A stretch of DNA of 64,000 nt from Turritopsis dohrnii (Eukaryota; Cnidaria; Hydrozoa; Anthoathecata; Oceaniidae). A model generated the notes under the pieces. That model saw only the letters and a list, made by a program, of their open reading frames with translations. It had not been told where the DNA came from and ran no database searches. Shown here in pieces: positions 11,801-22,707 of the stretch; within the stretch, counting starts at the first letter, position 1, and each line of letters starts with the position of its first letter. Location: assembly GCA_027922465.2 (NCBI GenBank), contig BQMF02000016.1, positions 806,001 to 870,000 on the forward strand, written 5' to 3'. Position numbers and translations under genes: made by a program.

Positions 11801-13322
11801 ACACCTAGAAGCATGTGGTGTGACGTCAGTTTTTTTGCATTGCATTACATCCCCAATCAAATGTGATGTTTTTGGAGAACTAATAAAGGATAACTGATGT
11901 TCTTTGGGGTTCACCGTAGAGGCAATGGGGTGACGAAAATTTGGACCAAATTTCTTTTGCGTAATGCGGCTATGACATTAAAGTCCTTGATCCATGATAT
12001 CTCTGTAACGGTTGATCATAGCAAAACAATCCTGCACTTTTTTGATCAGTTTTTCGAGTTCTATGACATGGGTACACTTTTGAGTTGCTATTCCTTGATT
12101 TAATTTTTAGTCACGGGAAAAATACACAGGCAGATTTTACACATGGTTTTCACAGTTAGATTTCAGTATGTGAACGTACACGAATGTCAAAGACAAATGT
12201 ATGCAAAAGTTTGACGGAGTTACTACATTTGACGGTGTAACAGATCGCAAATAATTGCGACAAAACATTTTAAAATCCTACAATGGTTGAAAGCTTATGT
12301 CGTGACTAGAGTGGTATATACTGTAATTTTGTGTTTATGCTATTAAAATCATTCATTTACTTACAGTCAATTCTGACGTTCTTTCGACGTCAAAAGAACG
12401 TTGCATTTTGTATTCCGGCATTCTGTATGCAATTTAGTTCGTAAGGTTATTATCTTGAAAACCATGAAAAATGTGTCTTCCATTATCTATTCATTTGGAT
12501 CAAAAGATAAAAGAAGAAAGAAAAACGATGGTTTGTGAACTGTACACTGCAAACAGTTTAAAGCAATGTTTTGGGGCAAACCAGTCCAACATTTCATCCA
12601 ACATCGAATTTTCGTGATATGTTGGATGAAATGTTGGACTGGTTTGCACATCTTCAAAATTTTGAAAATTTGAAAAAAGAAAAAAAAAATTGTGTTGGAT
12701 GATGTTGGATGAAGTTTGTTTGCTATCAAACATTTCATCCAACAATTTCGGCAAGATCAAAGAAGGTCTTTAATCAAAAAGCGTCATTTTTCATGTTGGA
12801 CTGGTTTGGTGGTTCTTTCGTCCAACATATACACGCTTTTTGATATTCGAACCTTGAAACGTTTCAAAAAACGTTCGAAAATATTCTTATTTTTAAATCG
12901 AATGTTTACAAATTGAATTCGTCAATAAAAACATTCCTTTGCAATTTCAGGCAGAGCAGGGCATAGTGATACAAAAATGTCGTCTAGCGAAGAAGATAAC
13001 TATGTTAAAGGAAAACATTTTCAAGAATATATGAAAGAAAAAGACAAGGTTATCGAAGAGAAGAAACACCCAAAGGAAGGAAAAGAAGCTAGTTCTGCCC
13101 CTAAAAAGAAAGCAACCAAGAACGACAAGAAAGAGAAAAAAGGAGCGAAAGATTGGACAGATGATGAAATCTCCCTCCTTATAGAAATGCTAGAAGAAAG
13201 GCCTTGTTTATGGGACGTTTTTGACAAGCGGTATTCGAAACGGGATGTACGAGAAATTCCTTATACGGAGATCGCAAGTGCTTTGGATGTACCCATTGAA
13301 TCGCTGAAAACGAAAATAAATG

Positions 13323-14949
13323 GTATTATGTTTTGCCCGATATTGACCCCAGAACTGACGTGGCTTTCTCCTCTCTGAACATAACTCCCAAGATGGTTTC
13401 GGATGTTATTAGTTCTCTCGACTCTTCTAAGGCTACTGGGCCCGACGAAATCCCTGTAATCGTTCTGCAAAAATGCTCGCCTGAACTCTCTCCCATACTC
13501 TGTAGGCTATTCAGGAAGTGCATCGATGAATCTTGTTTTCCTTCTTGTTGGAAAATTGCTTCTGTTGTGTCTGTTTTCAAAAACTCTGGTGAGAGGTCGG
13601 ACCCTTTATGCTATCGTCCTATTAGTCTTCTCTCTGTTATAAGTAGGGTCTTCGAATCATTGGTCAACTCTTCCATCACCGATCATCTAGAATCTCTTCA
13701 TCTGTTCTCTGATCACCAGTATGGTTTCCGTTCTGGTCGTTCCACTGCTGATGCTCTGACCGTCATCTCCTAACGTGTATGTCAGTCCCTCAATGCTTGT
13801 GGTGAGACACAAGCTATTGCTCTTGACATCTCCAAGGCATTTGACAAGGTTTGGCATCGTGGCCTTCTTCACAAGTTGAAGTCTTATGGCATTTCTGGTT
13901 CACTCTCAAGTCCTTTCTCAGTGGCAGGAGTATTAAGGTGATTCTCGATGGTCATTCGTCTTCTTCTTACTCTATTACTTCAGGGGTGCCCCAAGGTTCT
14001 GTCCTTGGTCCAACCCTCTTTTTCATTTTCATCAACGACCTTCCCGATGGTATTCTCAGTAAACTTGCTATCTACGCTGACGACACTACTCTTTACTCGT
14101 CTCTTGAAAGGACTAAGGACTTGTTTGATAAGGTTGATGGCTGCTGAGTTGGAGGACGATCTTAGGACAGTAGTTAAATGGGGTCAGAAATGGTTGGTTT
14201 CCTTCATTGCTTTGAAAACTAAGCTTCTCTCTATTAATCGTTTCAGGGACCCTGTAATTCCTTCTGTTCTTATGAATGGAAGTGAGCTTGCAGAGTCATC
14301 TCAGGTTCGTCTTTTAGGTTTAACCTTCACAAAGAATTTCACATGGAATTCTTACATCGAGTCCATTGCTAAATCTGCTGCTATGAAGGTTGGCTAACTT
14401 TTTCGGGTCCGTCACTTACTTTCGGCTAAATCTATAATTTACATGTCTAAGGCCACTATTCGCCCTTGTCTTGAGTACCGCTGCCACCTTTGGGCTGGAG
14501 CCTCTGCTCATTGTCTTCATCTTCCCGATCGTATCCAGAAGCGCTTAGTTAACTTAGTTGGCCCTGATCTTTGTGCTAATCTTCACCCCCTCTCACATCA
14601 GAGAAACGTTGCTTCCCTGTCTCTTTTCCATAAATACTTTCATGGGCATTGTTCGGATGACTTGCATCAACTGACTCCTTCTCCTAAGACTTTCTCTCGG
14701 AACACTCGTCTCTCTTCGAATTCTCATCCTTTGACTGTTCAGGTCCCAACTTGCCATAAGAACTTTTATTCATCTAGCTTTTTCCCTCGGACTGATCGCC
14801 TCTGGAATTCTCTCCCTCATAGTTGTTTTCCTGCTGAGTATGATCTGCAATCTTTTATAACTCTTCTTCCTTTTCTCATCTTGTAGCTTTCTGCCTAGTA
14901 GTGGCTTCGGCCTTGCAGGGAGCAACTCATTAAAAAAAAAAAAAAAAAA
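13323..14949 (+). mobile_element. 5'-truncated non-LTR retrotransposon (LINE) with poly(A) tail
   Basis: The insertion begins inside the MADF ORF near 13323 and ends in a run of A at about 14933-14949. It carries reverse transcriptase sequence of the CR1/Jockey kind. The 5' part (endonuclease and early RT) is missing, as is common after incomplete target-primed reverse transcription. No clear target-site duplication was found. Confidence 0.85.
13333..14886 (+). pseudogene. LINE reverse transcriptase remnant
   Basis: Reading across frames the order is: linker SSLDSSKATGPDEIPVIVLQ, the FRSGRSTADAL segment, an in-frame TAA at 13771-13773, ALDISKAFDKVWHRGLL with a conserved Asp, a frameshift, GVPQGSVLGPTLFFIFIND, the YADD catalytic box in LAIYADDTTLYSS, another break, then the C-terminal region SKATIRPCLEYRCHLWAGAS ending with FFPRTDRLWNSLP. 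Stops and frameshifts make it non-coding today. Confidence 0.85.
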
Positions 14950-15857
14950 TTGGGCACAATTTGTAAGAGAATTAGCGAAAGTCAATAAGACCAAGAGTGG
15001 ACAGAGTACAGACGAGCTCTATGTTCCAGGCTGGGTTCACTATCAAAGCCTTTTATTTTTAGTACCTGTCATTAAATCATCTAAAAGCAGGGACACTATG
15101 AAGCGGAAGATTGACATTGAAAACGAGGAGGAAAAAGACATCAATCATCCTCCACGCAAAAAGAAGCAAACCATTGCTGAGAGGAAGTTAGATTTGCTTT
15201 CCAAGTGCACGGAAGCCATAACTAAACCCGCTAAGGCTACTGAATTACTTCCTGTCAATAAACATTCAGCCTTTTCTATCTACACAGATGAAAGACTTTC
15301 TAAATTAGGAACTCGTGAACGAAGATGTGCTGAGAAACGTATCTCCGATGTGTTGTTTGACATCGAAATGCAGGCCGAGAACGAGCAATCTACGAACCGT
15401 CATATGGCCTATGGGAGTTATGGTAATCAGTCTTATTATAATAGTACACCAATGCAAGGGAACAGCGGAAACAGTTCTTTTAACACAACATCTCCAGTAC
15501 AAGGACAAAGTTATACTGACATGTTGAACACTCATTAAAGATATTCGTTAGAAGGACTAAACTAATGTTATGTTTGTTATATGTTACTAGAGAAAAAACT
15601 TAGTTTATCGATAGAAAATATTTTTCTGTAACACTCTGTTTTAAGGACGGATATAAATCTGTAAGGATATATCTCATTACCGTTAGTATCAGTTGTTATA
15701 ATAATTTATATTATACAAGTTCTTGACAGAGATATTTGTCTTTACTACATCATAACCAAGCACCCCGCCTGCACACGACGTCGTTTTAACGTTGTTACAA
15801 CGTCCAAAGTTAAAACAACGTTAGTGCCTGCGGAGCAGTTGTACAATTTCGAACCTA

Positions 15858-16583
15858 CTTTAAACGTACAAACTTTCGCGAACAGAAGCTTTCACGTTTT
15901 TCGCGTATTCAATCAAAAATCGCGAAAGTTTGTACCACGAAAAATTCCAGAAGGTTCCATTAGCAAAAGTTTATGTCCGCGACATGTTTCAAATTTGGTC
16001 AAACGCGAAAGTTAATGCCGAAAAAAAAATCCAATACACGTTGTTCTTTTTATAAGCAACCAAGGTCAGACATTAGTAGTAATGTTGCTTAAAAAATAAC
16101 CATTTTTTGGTACTAATGTTGCTTAATTTGCTGCTAAGCATTAATCGATAATGCATATATGTCCGATCTTGAAAACTTGTCCTTGAAAAATCTCCTTAAT
16201 GTTAATAGTTGAGAAGTTATTAGCGTTTTAACATTTTGTGACGTCATCAATTTTACCTTGAAAGAAAGGTAACATAGAATATGTTTGTGGAAAAAAATCG
16301 ACTGTACCTCAAATCGCACGGGAAGAAAAATTGAAACAATTCCACCCACACCATTTTTCTCTTAGGGACAATTACAAGGGACCTTTAAAATTTGCAATTT
16401 ATTGCTGATTCGCGAAAGTATGTTCACGCGAAATATTTCGAAATTTGTTCTACGCGAAAGTTTATGCACGCGAAAATAAATGGACACTCTGATTCGTGAA
16501 AGTTTATTTTCGCTAAATAAAAAATTTTCGCGTTTGGCTTAAAACGCGAAAGTTTCTGCCCGCGAAAGTTTGTACGTTTAAAG
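15858..16583. mobile_element. MITE rich in CGCGAAAGTTT subterminal repeats
   Basis: Inverted ends starting CTTTAAACGTACAAACTTTCG lie at 15858 and 16583 and are flanked by TA (15856-15857 and 16584-16585). More than ten copies of CGCGAAAGTTT or its variants, in both orientations, fill the outer thirds. The middle includes a piece (about 16035-16110, AAGCAACCAAGGTCAGAC) found inverted near 47560-47630. There is no coding capacity. It is nested between the two Harbinger genes. Confidence 0.8.
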
Positions 16584-16618
16584 TATGCAAAAGTTCTTAA
16601 CAAAATTTCCATTGCCAT

Positions 16619-17812
16619 TCAACAGCTCCTTCGTTCATCACGCCATTCACCTTCTTTAACATCACCATTTTCGAGAGCAGAATCTGCTAAATTTCCTGAA
16701 CGATAAGCTGGATTTTTGATAAGCATATTATGTAATGCCAGCGTTGAGAGAACTATGTTTTCGACATATTTTGGCTCTAAATTTATTGTTGTAAAAAAGA
16801 TCCTCCACCTGTTTGCAAGAATACCAAATAACTTTTCGGATATTCGTCTTGCTCTACTGTGTCTGTAGTTGTAGATTTGTTTATCGACGGTTAAGTTTTG
16901 TTGAGGATAAGGCTTCATCATAAACTGTGCGAAAGCATCATCGCCAACAAAAACATAGGGTAATGTTACACCACTGACAGTCATTTGTCATCCTTACGAA
17001 CGCTTTACGAACCCATCTTGAATAGACTGCAATAATGAACTGTTGTTCCATACACCTGAGTCATTAACTCGGCCGTTAGACCCGACATCGGCATACAAAT
17101 ATTCGTAATCAGGACCAGCAATTGCTAAGAGTATTATGGAATGGGTATGCTTATCATTTTAGTAGTAGGAGCCGCAGTTAGGAGGCTTTTTGATGGTGAC
17201 ATGTTTCCCATTTATTGCCCCTAATGCATGCGGATAGTTCCATCTGGTTTCAAACTTTTTGGCAATCTCAAGCCATTCTTTCTCAGATGACGGTAATTTG
17301 AGAAAGTTTGGGACCAATTCACCTAACAGAGCATCACAGCATCCCCTTATGATATACGAAATCGCGTTCAAAGCAATTCTAAATTGAAAGTGAAGAGATT
17401 GAAAGGATTCTCCAGTTGCGAGAAAACGTGGTGTAAGAGGATGTCGTTCTTCGGGCATGATTGGTCTGTGACCACCACAGTTACGCATTTGACCAGGTGT
17501 AATTAAATGAGATATCTCATTCAGTATGAACTCGAAGTCTCCTACGTCCATTCTAAACATTTCCCTGAACCCAAGTCTGTCTTCGATTCTCAACTCCTTT
17601 ATGATGTTATTGAAGTATCCATTTTGCTCTCTCCTTTTAATCCATTCTCTGGTTTTCCCGCGTGTTGGTTTTTCATCATCTGAATCGATGAGCTCATTCA
17701 ACAACAGTTCAAGCACTGCAGACCTCTTCTCGTCCGCCATTTTGTTTTTGAAAGAATGGATGGAACGATGAAGATTTTCAAACGTTCGATTGTTGGATAA
17801 AAGAAGCCCCAC
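16619..17812 (-). pseudogene. Harbinger HARBI1-like transposase, inactivated
   Basis: The N-terminal piece (17812-17162) includes LGFREMFRMDVGDFEFIL and the region LGAINGKHVTIKKPP, where the first catalytic Asp (usual GAIDGKH) is Asn. A TAA at 17161-17159 follows CGSYY. Reading continues with SIILLAIAGPDYEYLYADVG, which holds the second Asp, then two further stops. The C-terminal piece (16984-16619) has YVFVGDDAFAQFMMKPYP and RRISEKLFGILANRWRIF with the expected Glu. The enzyme would cut the element ends for transposition, but this copy lacks both an open frame and a complete triad. Confidence 0.88.
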
Positions 17813-18104
17813 AAACCGAAAATTTTACTTCATCCAACATTGAGTTTTTCATCCAACAATTCATCCAACATGGGAGAGAGATGTTGGATGAAATGTTGGA
17901 CTGGTTTGCCCCGGCCTTAAGCAAAAGGAAGCATTTTTTCTTTCATATCATTCACTTCGTTCTTAACCTACTCGAAATTAAGTTGGTGATTTTAATCAGC
18001 ATATGTGTAGAGGTTATCACTCTCAGATTTCATTCAAGAGGTCAGGGTTCGATTCCCACTGGTGATTTTTCATTTGTTATCATTACCCTTCGTCGTTAAT
18101 TTGA

Positions 18105-18305
18105 CCATGCTACAACGTTAATGCAACGTTGTTTTCGGTCATTTGACCGTTGCACAACATCCGTACAACGTCATGCTTGGTTATTTTTAATCGTCGTTTT
18201 GACGTCAAAATCCGACGTTGTTTTGCTGTTTCCATTTAATGAAACCACCGTCAAGCGACGATGGAATACAACGTCGAAACAACGTTTTTGTGCTTACTGG
18301 GATGG
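18105..18305. repeat. AACGTT/ACGTC-rich MITE-like repeat
   Basis: Dense AACGTT, ACGTTG and GACGTC motifs in both orientations, ending ACGTTTTTGTGCTTACTGGG. The terminus resembles that of the 9751 repeat. It lies just outside the right end of the Harbinger element; a related short piece (12370-12410) lies outside the left end. Confidence 0.5.
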
Positions 18306-18519
18306 TTACCCTATTCATTAAACTATTCGTTGTATTGTAAAACTTCTCCAACCAAGAGTCTGCTTATTCTCAGTCTATTGCGGGGGGCATTTATAATAGT
18401 GAGAAGTACTTGCTAGTTTTATAATAATATGAAAAGTTGTATACATGCTAAGTACATGCTAATATCCTGTTTAAACTAAAAATCAAACAAATACGATAAC
18501 ATCAAAGAAGATGTTATCT

Positions 18520-19060
18520 TATTACGGTAGCAGCGAAAGCGAATACTCTATTAAAACACCCTTTGACTCCTACTACTCCTCCTCCTGCTACTACTAGTAC
18601 TACTCTCGCCGAAATGGCAATCAGTCTACGATTTAGATTCGGGGAGACTCCACTAATAACGCAATGTAAGTTTTAGTGAAGGAACGCGAATTTACATATC
18701 AAACATTTAAAAGGACGTTTAGTTTTCTTTGATATTATACGAAATAATTTACGAAAGAATGAATATAAATCAAATAGGTCTGCATAAAAATGAAAATTTT
18801 AGTTACTTATGCAAAATACTTTGCAAGATCTGGTTATATATTGCTATCAGTTCAAAACGTCTTATTACCTCGTTTGTTAGCTACTACTTTTGTGTATTAA
18901 GACTTTCAAAGATCTAGCTTAAGTTCAAGGCAATTAATTTGTTTGAATTCATCAGAAATATGTAAAAAAATATGAATTATAATTTGCTAATTTGTTTTTT
19001 CAAAACGCGTGTTTTTTTGTTGTTTTTTTCTACACATGGCCTTATAAAAAATTTTCTGAA
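18520..19060. repeat. TTACGGTAGCAGCGA repeat family, copy 1
   Basis: It begins TATTACGGTAGCAGCGAAAG, runs into a (TCC/TAC)n-like microsatellite and then GCCGAAATGGCAATCAGTC, and stays similar to 52790-53370 for about 500 bp, including TATAAATCAAATAGGTCTGC. A microsatellite close to one end recalls the HINE copies, but no matching 3' hairpin was found. Classification is open. Confidence 0.55.
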
Positions 19061-19725
19061 CAAATCATGACACTTTCTTTACACACAAATTCGGAGAAAG
19101 TCCATTTTCTTTCAGAGGTTTTTTAGTCAGTCTGATGAACATGAAAAGAATCCAATCTGCTGGGAAACTAAACTTCTATCGATATTACATTCATCGTTTC
19201 GTGTTACGTGTGTATAAATCATAAATTTAATTGCCATTTCGATATTAGTCAAACCGCTTGTTTCCAGATTCTTTCTTATCGTTCTAATGCGGAATTCCCA
19301 TTGTTAACTTCAACAGACTGCAACCCTCAATTCTGTTTATTCTGTTAATTTCCCTTCAAAAAACAAAGGAATCAAAAAACAATTTACAATTTAGATCATG
19401 TAGGATCGAACTTACTTTTGGTACACACTTCATACAGTGCTGCGACGTCTAAGAAAGTTGATGAAGATTGTTCAAATCACCGATATATCTAAGATAGTAG
19501 CATGTGATAATTTTAATGTAGGAAACAATCCAGAAATGAACATTAATGTTTTCATTCATGATTTTGAATACTAAATACATTATTAAAGATAAGATTCAGT
19601 TTAATCAAAATCATAGAATATTTATCTATAAAACTAATGCTCACGTGATGTTCTCTAGACCTACAAGTAACAGCGTGAATATTTATTGATTTTCTGAAAT
19701 GAAAATTTGTACCGACATATTTACA

Positions 19726-21572
19726 ATGTTTGGTTTGGAGACAAGTGTTGTGAGGATTACTGTTGATAAACAAATCATATTTATTGGAGTATTTATGTTA
19801 ATAAGTTTTTTTTGGTTATATCAAGGTACGCGTCTCACGTATGTCTACCAACTCTACACTTAAAAATATGCTGGGTCAGCAAAATCGTGTTTTGATGCGA
19901 CATAATTTGATGGTATTTAACGTCTTAAAAATACATGATATAGTTGGGTGCCTTTAAGTTCAAATTTTCACATACTTTGAAGTCTCTCTTAGAAGAATCC
20001 TTTCCTGCATAAAGTCGGTGATACCACGTACGAAGTAGATTTCCATTCAGCGTAAATATCCATGAGGAAAATACTTGTGCTATCTGGTTTGCTGATACCA
20101 GAATTTGAAAATTTTTCAAATCGCAGTTCTGTCCTTGCGAAATTTTACGCTGGGTGGAGAACAGTCATTATTATCAAAAACATTGACTCTGTTTCGAAAA
20201 TCTTTCGAATCTTTTCAAATGTTTGCTTTAATTAATATACAAATTAAAGACGTCGACTTTTTTAATCTCACTTCAAGAATTCGGCTAAGAAGTTATACAC
20301 ACCATGCTTATTCGATCGTTAGCGCACAGTGAAAACCAAGCTTAAACGTTTCTTGTGTAAAATCGTCAAAGTTACTGCGATGAAGAGCTTTTTCATTGAA
20401 ACAGTGTGTATGTTTCTACAGAAAATGTCGCAGTAATAATTCAATAAATTTATAGACTGGATATAAAACCTATTCCTTTCTGTTTAGAAACGTCGTTCAT
20501 GGAAAGCAGTCAAGAAAATTTGAATTATGCCGAAACTTCCCCGACACGATCTTCATCAATTACGCCTTTGAACTACAAACGCATTTTACTGAGAAATTTT
20601 AAAATTTCAGTCTCTTCAGTTATTGAAAGGAAAATGAACATTTCAATTATGCAAAATCAATTCGCTCAAAATCATACGGAATGTGAGTTTGTAAATAATT
20701 TAAGGACTGTCTTGATAGCGATTAACTTCAATTTTCCCCATTACTCATCAGTACCATTACTAAAAACATTTTATGGAAATGTTTTCGGCAAAGTAGTCTT
20801 TTGCGGTGCTATAGAAAACAAACAGTTGGGGATTTGGAAAATCAATGAAAACAAAGGTTACCAAGGTTACGAGTGTGTTGCAAGAGCCATCCGAGAATTT
20901 CCTCATTTCACTGGATACATCCACAGCAATGATGATGTTATCATAAACTGGTGGAATTTGAATCATTATGACTATGATAAAGTGTGGACCGGTACCCCTA
21001 TTCTGTTTAACGTTGGTCACGTATTTCATGAAGAACCACCAGCCTGGCATTGGTGGACGGATGAGGATGCAGCAATTTTGTGTGAAAAGGCTTTCCATGA
21101 TCTTGAGGCACTTGCGACACAAACATATGAACGAGAGCAGGTTTTGATGCAACGCTATTTTCAACAATATTACTCAAATACTGGAAACATAACTATATGT
21201 TTAGCAGATTGGTCAGACCTGTTTTATATTCCAAAGAAATTTTCGAAGACATTTGCTAGATTTTCGGAGGTCTTTGTCAGAAACAAAGTCTTTTTGGAAG
21301 TGGCCGTTCCCATGATCCTGTCGTTTTTCATAAATAGCACGAATTACGTCATTTTGGAAGGTGTTAATCTTGCTGATTATTATGGTAACACAAAGAAATA
21401 CAAAAACGGTGCAGCCTTTTATGAGATGTATGATTATGGTCTTGATTTTATACATCCTTTTAAACTGGAATCCAGTCAGCAGTATATTAATAAACTATTT
21501 TTCCAAAATTTTGTCATGACTTATGGCGATGTCACTATGGACCATTGTTCGAAGCGTCATAGCAACAATTAA
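19726..21572 (+). CDS. Type II membrane glycosyltransferase-like protein, copy 2
   Basis: Exon 1 (19726-19825) encodes a short cytoplasmic start MFGLETSVVRITVDKQ and a hydrophobic anchor IIFIGVFMLISFFWLY. It ends in phase 1 at GTACGC. Exon 2 (20488-21572) opens in the matching phase and ends at a TAA, giving about 394 aa against about 391 for the paralogue at 4352-5733. The two share INFNFPHY, GYIHSNDDVI with Asp-Asp, a P-x-WHWWTD segment, WSD-FYIP and FLEVAVP in the same order. The intron lies just after the membrane helix in both. This supports an orthodox type II Golgi or ER layout with a luminal enzyme-like domain. Family and substrate are not known to me. The intron holds a short MITE (20353-20440). 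Confidence 0.78.
20353..20440 (+). mobile_element. Short CCCAG-family MITE in the intron of copy 2
   Basis: AAATCGTCAAAGTTACTGCG followed by GATGAAGAGC, and an inverted partner TGTCGCAGTAA. It is part of the six-copy family described at 63642-63760. The terminal CCCAG is degraded here. Confidence 0.5.
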
Positions 21573-22707
21573 TGATAAGCACCTGTTTACACCTTTTAAC
21601 AATCCCGGTTTCCAAATTATTTACCGTTGGGGATTTCAATTTGTTCTACTTATCATTAGTGGATGTAAAAAATCATATTTTGTTTACATGAAACTCTTTT
21701 TCTATACATTTGTGGGGTTTGTACGCAATTTAGTAAGTTTTCTAACCATTACAATCATTGCTTTTCGTCTATTCGTCTTCTTCTTTTAACACTGAAACTA
21801 TCCGTCCACGGCGCATATTTCATTTGTTTTAACAAATGATTGCATACGACTTTTTTTGGCTTCTTACTTTCATAATTTTAAAGTTTAATTTCGAGGAAAG
21901 TGAATGTAAATTATATCTTTCTGCCCCATGATGAAAATGACTGGCCTCGAGTCCACAATGAATAATTACAACGCTCATGTTTATAAAGAAAATATAATTT
22001 TCAATAAAGTTTGTGTAAAGGAGCTTTTGGACATGACCTAAACGTTTTTTGCGTATGCAGCAGAGTTGATAGCGCCGGCCTTTGAATAAGCGCCCCCCTC
22101 TAAAGGTCGAAAAATTAAATAAGCGCCGGGGCGCTTAATTGAATCTTTACGGTATGTAACTATGAAAGATTTCTCCGGAATAACCATTTGACTCAGGATT
22201 ACCACCCGTAGTAGCAAAAATTTAATTCATATGATCTTTTGTCTCTTGATTTGCAAAAAATCGAGATTGTCAAATGCTTTTGCGATGGTTTTACTACGAT
22301 TCAAGCCAAAAAATAGGAATCGTTAATCCTTTACAATCCTTTCAGTTTTGATATTTCCTTAGAAAATTTAAAATTTTTTATTTTATTGTGTCTTTCTTAT
22401 TTGTTTTCCTTTTTTCTATTCATCGTAGGTGGTTTCAATATGCTGGCTTCAAATTTATTTCTTCTTGAATTAAATAAATAAGTTTTTATACATTCGCCAT
22501 TTTCAATTATTTTCATAATGGTTATTCAAATTCTCTAACTGGAAAAAATCGTAATATATCTAATAAAATGTATTTTATCTTTTCAGCATGGATAAACAAA
22601 AAAGCTAATTCCATGTGAATAGAATATTATAAAATGCATTTCTTTCCACTTTTTTGTCTGGTCTTTTTGGATGATCTGGGTCAAGTCACTTTGTTGATTT
22701 TTCAAAA
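21573..22707. other. Intergenic DNA with a GCGCC-motif transposon scrap
   Basis: Mostly AT-rich. Positions 22070-22135 carry AGCGCCGGCC, ATAAGCGCCCCCC and AAATAAGCGCCGGGGCGC, similar in style to the repeats at 1-410. No gene is seen. The promoter of the next gene should lie near 22600. Confidence 0.45.

Larger units (their letters stand above)
12977..15538 (+). pseudogene. Harbinger MADF/Myb-like DNA-binding protein, split by a LINE
   Basis: The N-terminal part (12977 to about 13322) starts MSSSEEDNYVKGKHF, has a Lys-rich tract, and then a MADF-like domain with DWTDDEISLLIEMLEERPCLW. The frame is cut after SLKTKING by the LINE and resumes at about 14950 with WAQFVRELAKVNKTKSGQS, then a Lys-rich stretch and a Gln/Asn/Ser-rich tail, ending at 15538. 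Proteins of this kind pair with the Harbinger nuclease to bind the element ends and bring it into the nucleus. Both halves read cleanly apart from the insertion, so the LINE is the main lesion. Confidence 0.85.
12573..17912 (+). mobile_element. PIF/Harbinger transposon with nested LINE and MITE
   Basis: Identical 33-bp terminal inverted repeats starting GGGGCAAACCAGTCC lie at 12573-12605 and 17880-17912. The element carries the expected pair of convergent genes: a MADF/Myb-like DNA-binding protein (+) and a HARBI1-like nuclease (-). Removing the nested LINE (about 1.6 kb) and MITE (726 bp) leaves about 3 kb, a normal Harbinger length. The left terminus is followed by its own inverted copy (28-bp arms, 12577-12604 and 12619-12646), so it can form a hairpin. 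Several more CATCCAACA motifs lie near both ends. No 3-bp target duplication is evident (TTT against GGC). Confidence 0.9.

Noticed and set aside
12487..12760. Minus-strand ORFs over the Harbinger left end
   Set aside because: They run through the palindromic terminus and low-complexity T tracts and are not coding.
18520..19060. Second HINE/Helentron family
   Set aside because: There is a microsatellite near one end, but no inverted subterminal motif or 3' hairpin could be found.
20760..21167. Minus-strand 135-codon ORF
   Set aside because: Antisense shadow of the second glycosyltransferase-like gene.
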